A stretch of 64,000 bases of DNA from Branchinecta lynchi (taxonomy: Eukaryota > Arthropoda > Branchiopoda > Anostraca > Branchinectidae), in contig JAKZAP010000006.1 of assembly GCA_023053575.1 (NCBI GenBank), positions 15,695,280 to 15,759,279 on the forward strand, in the 5' to 3' direction. Positions 35,001-47,000 of the stretch are shown here, one piece after another. A program made the position numbers and the translations under genes. Position 1 is the stretch's first letter. Each line of letters opens with the position of its first letter. Below the pieces are notes generated by a model that was given only the letters and a program-made list of their open reading frames with translations, was not told the origin of the DNA and did not search any database.

Positions 35001-38000
35001 CCGAAACCCAGTCTAGTTTTGAAATAAATTTACTGTCTTGTTTGTCCCAGATAGAAACTTCAGAAACATGCTTTATGAAATAGATTTTTCTGTTTATTAA
35101 TGAATGTTTGTCATGCTAGTAGATGGCTCATCTAGTCCAGCTGATGACAAAAATGGCTATAATAGCGGAGATGAGTATGGCCCATTGCAGTTCGACCAGA
35201 CAGAGGAAGAATGGCTTGAGGTATGGCTATTGTTTGTTCATCTTATTAGTCTGTTGTGATGAGACTCAAGTTAGGCCTGCGTTAGAAGGATAGGACAATT
35301 GAGTTTTATTTTAGCAAGGGTCCTCTTCAGTCTCAAGCTAGAATAGAATAGAACTCAGCTGATGTATCCGTTTACGCGGTCAAATATTAGTATTACAAAT
35401 ATTATTACACGTAAAAAATAAAGTTCTTTACAGTCTTGTCGGCAAAACACAGAAGAAATCGAATTCTGAATGCTTTTGTCGGGCGTCGGTAATGTTGTCC
35501 GTACATCGGGTCTTTTTTTACGTAAGAAATCAAATTCTGCAAATATTTGTCGGGTGCCAACTTTTCCGGAAAAATTACAGATCTAAAATTTCGCCGGCGT
35601 TGCTTAGTCCAACTTGTTCTGGGTACAGTCGTTGGAAGCTTCGCTTTTTAGCGAAAGTTGAAACGAAAAGCCGAATATATGAATTTAAACCAAAGGAACA
35701 ATCTCAGCTGATGCATCACAGTTAGTTTTACACAAAATTTCGCCTGCGGCCCATTTTGTAGTACGGTATTCTCTATTTGGAAGAACGCTGTATCATTTAA
35801 TTTTCGTTTTAGGATAGAAATTCTTGGGGTTTAAACCACGTTTAAAACGTCAAAATCGGAAATCCGATAGTACTATAACTAAATTTTTCAGGAAAAAAAG
35901 CAGATTAAAAAAATTTCCCCTGTGGCGCTTAGTTTAACTTGTTTAACTTGTTGGAAGCTTCGCTTTTTAGCGAAAGCTAAAATGAAAAGCCAAATATGTG
36001 AACTTTAATACAAGAAATTACATCAGAGGAATAATCCCAACTGATGCATTACAGTTAGTTTTACCCTGGTTCTACTCTGTGCTGGCAGGAAATGTACACC
36101 GTTGCCGCTTTCGCGGCAACGACGTGTTTTGTCGGCACAAATCGGACGTCCCCCCCCCCCAAAGGTAAAAGGCTAGTGACGCGCCTGCACAGAGGTACTT
36201 CAAATTGATGAAGTTGGTTATCTGTGGATAATGGACAAACGAAGTAACACATTTTTTAGGGTTTTTCAAGCCTATTCAAGTGAGTAAGTGATGTGTAACT
36301 AGATATCGAGTCTCATTCCTGTTCGGTTAAACTTTAACCTGTGTTCTGAAGAGTGAATTCTCGCAGTATCTAGTGCGATTGTCTTGGGTCCGGCCTGGAT
36401 CTTTTACAAAGTCGGGGGGGGGGGAGGTGAAAGTCTGCTATAATTATTCCCGGTGTCGAGATCGCAGCTTCCCGCTGTTACGGTGATTGGTATTTTTAGT
36501 ATATTGGATTTAGATTAAGCTAGTATATTAGATTAGTAGACGTGGGATATCTTGTATAATATTTAAATTTTGTTGCAGAAAGAGCGACGTTTTGAGAAGA
36601 AAACGAGAAAGCGAGGTCTTCTTATCAAGACAATGAACCCAGACGGTGCATGTCTCTTCAGATCAGTGGCTGATCAGGTTTATGGAGATCAAGAAATGCA
36701 TGGGACTGTGAGGCAACATTGCATGGATTACATTGTAAGTAGCCATGCGTTCTCATCGATAAATTTGGTCATATAAGGGCGATTCTGGCGGTCTGGAAAG
36801 CTCCGAAAGCTTTTGCGCTGGCTGTTTTTGCGACTTCGGCTAAAACTCGCTTCGCTTGCCAAAGCTGTTCTCGCGCTCCGCTTGTTTCCGCCAGCACTTG
36901 GAAAGCGAATCCACTTCGCGAGTGGAAAGTGATTTCGGCACGTCAGCGAGAAGTTGGAAAGGTGCAACGGAGGCGCAACTACTTTCTGTTTGTTCTTGCG
37001 CTCGGTGGATTCTCGCTTTGCTTTTCGGAAAGCGAATCCAAGAGATCGCCTGATAAGGCGTATTGTTGCCTTTCCCCGAGATCTCCTCGGGGAATCGAAG
37101 GGAACGGCGAAAATAGAGGGAGTCACCCCAAGCGGACTCCGCGTACAGAAAACAGCGAGAACACGGGGAATTCTTCCAAAACGGATCTTGTTGGATAAAA
37201 AAAATATGCAGTTGACGAAATTAGTCTGGATCCACTTTATTTTTTATTTTGTTTATTCTGATTATTTTTAATTAATTTTATTTTTTTTTATTGCACCAAC
37301 ACCAGCAAAAATTGATTCCCCTCCGAATCTCAAAGGGAGTCCTTTTTGATGATGGTTATGGTAATCGGAGCATTCCCCATCCGTGGGGACTCGTGAGATT
37401 ACGAGGAGTGAGTCCCCGGGACAAACAAAAACGCGGGGACTCCTCAAGTGGAGTCCTCGGGGAACGGCGAGAATACGCCTATAGACATGCTAATTGCTCG
37501 TATTTTCGGCAGGAAGGAAACCAATCTAATTCTCTCGTCTTTAATCCTCTAGTATAAACTATTGTGCTGAGCTACTTCTTGTTTAACTAGGCTGCAAACA
37601 GCGACTATTACCGCCAGTGGATCACTGAGGATCTTCAGTCGTATTTAAAAAGGAAACGAAAAGACAACGTCCAAGGAAACCACGTCGAGATACAAGCGAT
37701 GTCAGAGATGTACAACCGACCGATCGAAGTATTCTGCTACAGTTCAGGTAGTTTACCCAGCCCTCAGCTTATTTGCTACTGGGATTAATTGGGATTAAAA
37801 GCATGGATATTATCCGAATTAGACATAATCTTATGTCAGTAGAGACAAGATTAATCCCAGTAGTTAATACTGCAAGATTGTTTTTTACAGTGTATTATTA
37901 AAAGACGTAGCCTACACTTTTTTAACCTTGAAAATCAGGATTAAAGTAACCATGCCGTCATTCTTTGTTTTAGCTTTTAATGAAGATTTAAACTTACCTT

Positions 38001-41000
38001 TTTTCAACCTTCACATGAAAGACGCTAGATCTTACAAATAACTTCAAAACTCTCGGTTGACGGAGAGTTATGCGATAACCGCTAAAAATGTGATATTTTT
38101 CCAGGTAAAAATTTTGTTCGGGAAATTCAGTGTTGGCACAGGTCTAAAACTGGCTACTTGTAAAATAATAATAATTTATTTTTAACCCAAAAATCATATT
38201 TGACGGTGCAAAGCGGATGAGTCTGACTCATTCGTTTTGCACCGTAAATATGATTCGCAGTCTTGGGCTGAAGGAACATCTACAACAAATCATACAAGAG
38301 GAAAACAGTGGAGTACAAAAGAAAGTAGGAAAACATAATTAGGGTAAAGCACAACACATAAATAAAATCTACTCAAGAGGGAACTTAAATGGATGGTGAG
38401 CCTGCGGGCGGATTCTCTACCATTGGGGGAAAGAAGAAAGTTTATAGGTAAAGTTAAGCTATGTTCTGGTCCTTACTTCTGCCCTATGTGTGGTTCACTA
38501 GGGGAGGATATTTTGCATCTGGTGGGTAGATGCGTTGAGTTAAATGATCTGCGTAAAGAGATTTTTGGATATAGTAGGTTGGAGGAGGAGGATTTGGTTA
38601 AAGTCATGGAGAAGAAAAATTTTGGGGACCTTCGTCGTCTTGGGAGGTTCCTCAAGTAGTCTATGGAGCATTGGGAGCGTTTTTTGGAGTAAGGGTTCCC
38701 TCCTTTTGGTGTAAACATTGTGTTTGTGAGTGCTATTTTATGTAATTTTCCTGCCATGGCCCCACGGGCTTTTTGGAAATAAATTCATTCATTCATACGA
38801 ATAAGCCCATGAGAGGGCGACAGACGCGCGCGTGCGCCGTTTTGAACAGTTTTCTGTGGAGAACAGTCAATTTCTCTGGAATATCTGAAGAAACACCATT
38901 AGAAAAGGATTAGAATCTTCCCAGAAGGAAGACTATAGCTTGCCAAGAGCTTTCCGGTTCTATTTCCCCTGTTTTCGAGTAACTCGACTGAATTTTTAAT
39001 CTCGGAAACTGTCCGGAATCAGAATATTTTTAGTAATAGTAATACCCAACCACCGATAGAGTCAGCACTAGGAATAGAAAACTTTAAGCAATTTAGGGGG
39101 ACATTTAGAGAGAGTCCGATATTGGAAAACGAAGAAGACGTTTTGACCCGAACGCGATAGTTTGCTCCTAGATCGGCTAATTAATAGAACGTCATCTGCA
39201 TAGGTTAAGCAAGATATGAAACATTTGCAGAACCAAGATATGAAGTAGAAATATTTACAAGCGTATCAGAAATACACATTTTTGAATATACTAGGAGGAA
39301 GTACACCCAGGGGCGTCCTGAAGGGGGGGGGGCTGCCCCCCCCCCCCCCTCAGAAGGTCTGTGGAGAAAAATGTTCGGTAAATGTTGACTGGTGCGGCGA
39401 AGCCGCGCCAGTTAAAATCTGTCAAATTCACCTGAACTTAAAGTTTAACTGAAAAGCAAACTTATTTTTGTATCATTTAGTTGAATACACTGAGTTATTT
39501 GGATTCTGCTAAGAGATTTTTTGATTTTCCACTATCTGCTCTCGTAGTGAGGTTCAGAGTATCTACTGCTGTCCCCACAGCGTAAAATTCTACTATGACG
39601 CGGAATATTTGAATCGGAACACAGACGCGGTTTTTTAGTGGGCGGTGATAAGCTTGGCGAAGACTGCTTAGTGCCTGAACAAAAAAATGTGCATAAGTCT
39701 TTTTCGTCAAGCATACGACACAGGTAGTACCACACATCTGACAGGGAAATTCCACTATTTGAAAACTGGTTATTCGTGAACAGTGGAGCAACAAAGTAAC
39801 GCATTTTCATCGGGTCTTCAAGCCTCTTAAATCAATGTGGGTCCTAGACAAACTAGAACCCATGTGGCAAGGCCTCAGTACGAAAACCAAAGACTTTCTT
39901 TGATGGGAAAATACACCGTTGACATCGAATTATTTGTAAGTAGTGAACTAAAAGACAGACGGGATAGACCAAGTTGAGGTGAACTTTCGTCTTTCAATTA
40001 ACTACTGAATCGAAATCTAACTCACTAAATCGAAATGTATACAATTATACATTTCGGAAAAAAAGAAGAAACAAGAGCTACGAGCTCATATGGCACTTGT
40101 ACGAGTAGGCTGTACAAGAAAGTAGATGAGAACGTCACAAAATACACCCGACATCCAAAAAGGTGGTTCGGAAATAGAAATAGGATATTTAGTTTCACTC
40201 ATTTCTGAGCAGTTCGGGCATCGTCTCGATTGTCTGTAGCAAATGCACATGACTGTTCAAACTTTCATCCCAATAAATCCATTTGTTTGATCCCTAGACG
40301 TGCTACACGATTTCCGGTACTCACTCTATTTCCACCTACCGTGGCCGAATCTGGTTCGGAATAAAAAAAAATCGACCACCTAAAGCATCTTCGTTTATAC
40401 CATCTACCAGGAATCTGAGCATTTTTGGAAAGTTCCGGTACCGCCCCCCCTTCCCACCAACGTTGTCGGAGCCGGTTCGGGCCCAATCTCTTAATTCCCT
40501 CACCAAGTTTGACTGAAATTGGAGCATAGCCTATCTGCAAGTTTCCAGTACCCCCCCCCCCCCCCCCCCTACCTTGGCCGACTCCGGCCCGGACGCCAAA
40601 TAACAACTCTAGGCCGCATAAACTCGGCACTGTCGAATTGCATCTCATTCGGTCCATCCGTTTGGTTTTTGTGCATGTCAAAAGTCCCCCCACCCCCAAT
40701 TCCCCTAATCGTGGTCGCATATGGTTCGAACGCATGTTTTACATGTCGAGGTTCGTATCACCCCTGAAGTTTCACTCGAATCAGACCACTCGTTCGCAAT
40801 TTATAGAAGTCAATTTCCATATTTCTCTTCTCTTGCTCCCCCAAAAATGCTCGGATCTAGGAACGGAAGTTTCCGGGGGTATGTTGTGTCAGGTTTTTAA
40901 GTCAAGATAATTCGGGTTGCTAATATGCCTGCAAAGTTTCGTTGTCGTTTTACATCTGGAACTATTCTAACTCACGACTACCGGAATTCCAGGAAACCCC

Positions 41001-44000
41001 CTCCAACTCCCCGCACAGAGCCCCGAAACCACCTGGCTCCGTCAATTTCATCTAGGCCTAATGCTTGTTCCATCCATTAAGTTTCGTCCCAATCCCTCTG
41101 CTTTTAGAGTTTCTTGAGTTCCCCCCCCTCCCCATCCCCACAGGTATCGGACCCGACCCGGACGTGACACTGAACGTCCGAGGCGATAGCTCACCAGACA
41201 AGTTTCATTCAAATCCAATCACCTGTTCAAAAGTTATGCACGCCACTAGATTCCGGACTCCCCATCCACTTTAAGCGTTTCTCAAAATTTCCGGTTCCCT
41301 CCTCCAACTCCCCCCAGTGTCATCGGATCCGGCCCGGATTTAAAGTGAGGTGTCTGAGACACGAGGTCATCCTAAATATCAATTTTCATCAAGATCCGAT
41401 CACCCGTTCAAAAGTTATGCACGCCACTAGATTCCGGACTCCCCATCCACCCACTCCCCCCACGATGGTCGGGTCGGGGAAACGGCTGTTCTCAAGTCAA
41501 TCTGTTCGGATCCCTGACATACCTGCCAATTTTCATCGCCCTAGGACATCAGGAAGTATGCCGAACTCGCGGGATCGCTAGAAATCCGGACCCCCACCCC
41601 AACTCCCCCACAGTGCCCTGATCCGGTCCGGTTATGTCAATGACGTGTCTAGGACCTGTGCTTGTTTTTCCCACCAAGTTTCATCCCGATCCCTCCACTT
41701 TAAGCGTTTCTCAAAATTTCCGGTTCCCCACCCCAACTCCCCCACAGTGCCCTGATCCGGTCCGGTTATGTCAATGACCTGTCTAGGACCTGTGCTTGTT
41801 TTTCCCACCAAGTTTCATCCCGATCCCTCCACTTTAAGCGTTTCTCAAAATTTCCGGTTCCCTCCTCCAACTCCCCCCAGTGTCATCGGATCAGGCCCGG
41901 ATTTAAAGTGAGGTGTCTGAGACACGAGGTCATCCTAAATATCAATTTTCATCAAGATCCGATCACCCGTTCGCAAGCTAAAAATACCTCAAATTTTGGC
42001 TTCACCCTCCCTCACTCCCCCCCCCCCCCCCCAGATGGTCGAATCGGGGAATTGATGATTTCCTATTTAAGCTGGTTGGGTCCCAGACTTGCCTGTCAAT
42101 TTCCATCGTCCCAGCACATCAGGAAGCACGGAACTCGCGGGATCACTACAAATTCGGACTTCTCCCCCCCCCCCCCCAACTCCCCCAAAGTGAGCGGATC
42201 CGTTCCGGTTATATCAGTCACGTATCTAGGACTTTTGCTTGTACTTTCCACCAAGTTTCATTCGGATCCGTCCACTCTAAGTGTTTTCCAAGATTTCCGG
42301 TTTCCCCCTCTAACTCCCCCAGTGTCACCGGATCCGGTCTGGATTTAAAATGGAGGGTCTGAGACACGAAGTCCTTCCTTGTATTAAGTTTCATTAAGAT
42401 CCGATAACCCGTTCGTAAGCTAAAAATATCTCATTTTTCCTATTTTTTCCGGATTCCCCCTCCCTCCACTCCCCTCCAGATGGTCGGATCGAGGAAGCGA
42501 CAATTTCTAATTTAATCTGGTCCAGTTCCTGATATGCTTGCCAAGTTTCATCGTCCTAGCTTATCTGGAAGTGCCCGAACTAGCAAAACCGGGACCGACA
42601 GACCGACTGACGGACAGAAATTACAATCGCTATAGCTTGAGCTTACTCAAGTGCCATAAAAACCCAAAATATACACTCACCTACTGGTATTATTTTGACT
42701 ATTCCATGCTATTCTACCATTTCAGTAATTTCAGTAATCCTCGAAAGCCTTAATTACGTTACTCTTAGTTTACACTCGTCTGACAAAGTTAATACTACAG
42801 ATGTTGAAACTCAATGGGTCATGACTTCAGGGAGTGTGCTTCAAATCCCGGTTTGCATTGTATGGTTCTCCCGAGAGACATAAAAAGGAATGTCACAAGG
42901 GATCTCAATCTTCATACGTATGGTCATGGTGTAACAAAAGCGATTATGAATGACCATCGTCAAGTTCGCTTTTTGTTTTTCGCATCACTAATATTCACTA
43001 ATCAGACACCAGCGTCTACTCAAACAAAATCAACGCTGTTTCCTTCCCGTATGAACAGGCCAGAACATCCGCCTCGCTAGTGGCTACCTTGTTTTCTTCG
43101 TAAATGACTTCAAGTGTGTAACGGCGGAGAGTCGGAGACCAACGAGTATACACGGGCGACCAAGAAATGGGTCCACCTCCGCTCATTGCTGTCGGAACAT
43201 TTTTAGTCGGTGGATGGACGAGAGACCATTGTTCTTACTCGTTATTTGTTCTTGGTATTTGTGACAGATTTGCAGTGGAGCATGATACTGTGTATAACAC
43301 TAAGAAAACTTTTGTGATAGTGTTTTCGAAACCAGGAATTCGTGTCATATGTTGAGCATTTTCATTGTCTTGGATTTAGTTTTCAGTTTAACCTTCGGGA
43401 TGATTTACATGTTAAACATGTGATGGGCAGCCTATGCAAGCGAGCAAACGTTCTGAGTCGTAAGTTCTATATGGAAGATCTTACTGTTAAGACGCGACTA
43501 TTTCAGACATACTGCTATAGCTTGTTTGCACTCGGTATGGTGATCAACCCCACTGATAAGGCCTTGCAGAGTATGAAAGTGTGCTACAATAATGCACATC
43601 GTTGGCTTTTTCGACTTCCGCGTATTTGCAGTGTTAGCTCTGCGCAAGTGCGGAATCACTGTTACACGTTTACTGGAATTCGCTGGATAGTTCAAGTGTC
43701 GCTATTTTCACGACTTGAACTGTGTGATAATGAGCTTACCGCGCTTGCCTCTAAGCCTATATTTTTTTTATTTACACGTTTGGCGGTCGTTAAACGACAA
43801 TTCTTATGTCCTCTAGTCTTTTTTCTTTGTTTTTCTTTTTTGTTATTTATGAAATTGATTGATTGAGTGATTGATACTTGAAGATATATAGGTCTAGATA
43901 CACATTTTGATCGGCCCCCCTCCCCCACCCTCTCGTTCATGGGCAGCTGGTCCCAGATTCGCATGAGTTAAGTTCCTCTATGACATGTCTTAAGTTCAAC

Positions 44001-47000
44001 TCTTGAATACTTGTGGATAAATATATATAGATGTGAGTTTTGGTGTAACAGCAAGAAATAAGACCACGCGACGTACTTCAATCCTTAATGAAAAGTTGGA
44101 AACTTGCCGTTTTTGCTTAATGAAGTTGTGACGATTAGACTGCTACGATTTGGTTTATTGCACTAGTTATTACCTTGCTAATTGAAAAGAGGTTTAAAGG
44201 GTCGGACTGGCTGGCAACACATTCAGTATCGAAATTAAAGGTGTTCCTGCAAGATCTCCTTGGATTTCTGCATGTGATGAGGTTTGTTTACATGAACAGC
44301 TTTTAAAGTTGGATGATTTCAATACTTGTTTGGTTATGGGAGATTGTGGAATGTCTTGGTTCTAACGCTGTTTGTATATAAGATAATATGATAAACACAT
44401 TACTTTAACACTCCACGTTTGAGCGCCTGCGCACTTGTTCATGTCGATTGTCCATTGAACTCTTGAAAGCATTGATAGAATCGCTCAATCCTACTTAAGA
44501 TGAAAGGGCTTCTCAACAGCCCACAAGACATCTTCTTGCTTTCAAGCCGTGACTCAAAAGATAGTATACATTTCGAATCGAAGTTTATCGTCGAATAGCA
44601 TATCAGTCTGCCTTCGAAAGCATGAAGGTAAAAGTGAGATTTCGTTAGGATGTATGCAGGCCTAATAAGAAGTATGAGATAAGAAATTACCTCGTTTTAC
44701 ACTCCTTACTTTCGAACTATGGTTGATGTATGCAAGCCTAATAAGAAGTATGAGATATCAAGCTACCTCGTTTCACACTACTTTCGAACTATGGTTGATG
44801 TAGTTAAGCATAATAAGAAGTATGAGATATAAAATTACCTCGTTCCACACTCCTTATTTTCGAACTATGGTTGACACTTGTAGACTAGAGCCTCGTTTTT
44901 GTTGCACGCTGCACGTCCACTTTTCGGCCGCTTCCGGACGGATTCTTCCTGCATTCGTTTTTGCACTGCAGTGCTTCCTAGGAAGACGGCAGCGCTTCTC
45001 GAGAATCGCGGACTTGCTTACCGACCAAATGCATGCTTCCCTGCAAGGTGGTGCTACTGCCGCTTCAACCAAGAAGAAATCTTGCAGGCAGTGAATCCAA
45101 ATCGCATCTTGTGCAAAAGCAAAGAAGTGCTATAGCAGGAATGCTGCAGCACTGTTGCAACAAAACGAGGCTCTGGTGTCACACGTGATGAATTTTCGCC
45201 ACATGAAGTGAAAGAAAATAAATCTTCACATCTCCGCATGAACATCAAGCAGTTCGCTGCGCTCCTTTTTTTCTACGCGAAATCTTTAGCTATCGGATTT
45301 GACTGTTTTGGCATTTTTCTTGTCCCAGTTAGATGAGTGAGTCAAATATTTACGCTGTAAAAAAAAATCTTGTAGTATTTGCTACTGGGATTAATCTTCC
45401 AAAAAGATAATCTTATCTCTAATTCGGATTCATTATCGAAAAATTATCCAGTAGAGATAAGATTAATCCCAGTAGCGAATACTGCAAGTTAACTTTAATC
45501 CTTACTCGGAGGAACTTTTTACAGTGTATCCCAAATCAAACGACTGACGTCCTTTTGCGTTAGTTCCAGCCGTTTCGCCATTGGATTAGCTTTGCCAGTA
45601 GTAATCGTATTCATCCATCCAGAGCCGATCAACATTTTCCAAGGAAACAACCAGAACGGAGAGATGAATCCAGCTATTAGGCTGTCGTACCACAGGGGAG
45701 TCCACTACAACAGCTTGGTTGACCCCTGCAAGGCAACGATCGGCGTTGGATTAGGGCTGCCAGAACACGTTCCAGGTTCCGCTGATAGAAGTCTCTTAAG
45801 GGACGCCATTAGTCAGAGTGAAGAAACGGAAATCGAGAAGGTAAACCCGATGAAAAATTTCTAGCCTGCGTAGTTGTATGATAGTTGTACCAAAAAGTTG
45901 CGTGGCCTAATGTAGGCCTAATAGTAAAGAGTACTATCATTTAATGTGCCTCAGACTGGGCCAATATTAAGTAGTAGTATCCAATAGCATCCTGTCTTAC
46001 TCTAGGAGCATCCAGTCTTGCTAATAGTAGCCTGCAGCAGAATGCAGTAACACGGTAGCCTTGAAGTAGAAGCATGTAGTAGCATCAGTTAGTACTCCAT
46101 GCTAGTTTTTCGTACAGCTTCATACTACTATTCTGAGATAAATTTTTTGATCGGGAACTGATAAATGCTTTTTCTAGAACCCCAAAATGTTAGTGACGAT
46201 ATTCCTATGACTTTGTGAGGTCTGTCCGTCCTTCTGCTCGCAAGATGGCTCTCGAAGGGGCTGAGATAATTTTTTTAAATTTGGCGCCAGGATTCCATGG
46301 GTCAAAATACAGGTCAAATTATTATATACTCCTCTTCGTTCGTTTTCCTTTACGAGCCTGGCTGTTCCTTATCTTGTTATCCGTGTCTCAGTTGTTTTCT
46401 CTTTAATTTTTGGAGTGGGTCAAAATAAATATTACTGTTGAAAGGAAGTCATCTGCGTTGATCAGGCCAGGGAACGTTTCGTTCGAATGCGTTTCGATGT
46501 CGGTAATGTCATTTTCTTGTATATTGGAATGCAGGTGCAAGTCATACATCGATCTAGTTTAACGTGCCAAATTATTTTTGTATCATTTAACTGAATACAC
46601 TGTATTATTTGGATTGTGAAAAGGGATTATTTTTATTTTCCACTATTTGCTCTAGAATGACGCAGAAAATTTTAATGTCAATTGAATCGCGGCTTTTCAG
46701 TGGCCAGTGATCATCTTGCGGAAGGTACCTCGCTGTGTGAACACTTATTTTTCGTAAACCTTTTCGTCAAGCACACAACGCAGGTACAAGCGCACATACA
46801 CAATCGACAGGAATTTCGACTATTTGGAAATCGATTGTTCGTTAATAGCGGAGCAACGAAGTAACTGATTTTAGTCGGGTCTTCAAATCTCTTCAAGTGT
46901 AGAATATGTAACTAGATTGACCTGTCTCTACCCTTTTCAGTTAAACTTTAAAGGGTAATACCAAAGACATTAGCAGTGGAAAGGCAGGAAACTCGCATAC

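Noticed and set aside
36728..37271. Overlapping 89-132-residue frames after OTUD5 exon 5
   Set aside because: They lie in two inverted-repeat elements, with frames open on both strands, and follow a good exon 5 donor.
40265..40735. 156-residue minus-strand frame
   Set aside because: It is the reverse of the same repeat, with a Gly run from a C-tract. No splice or family support.
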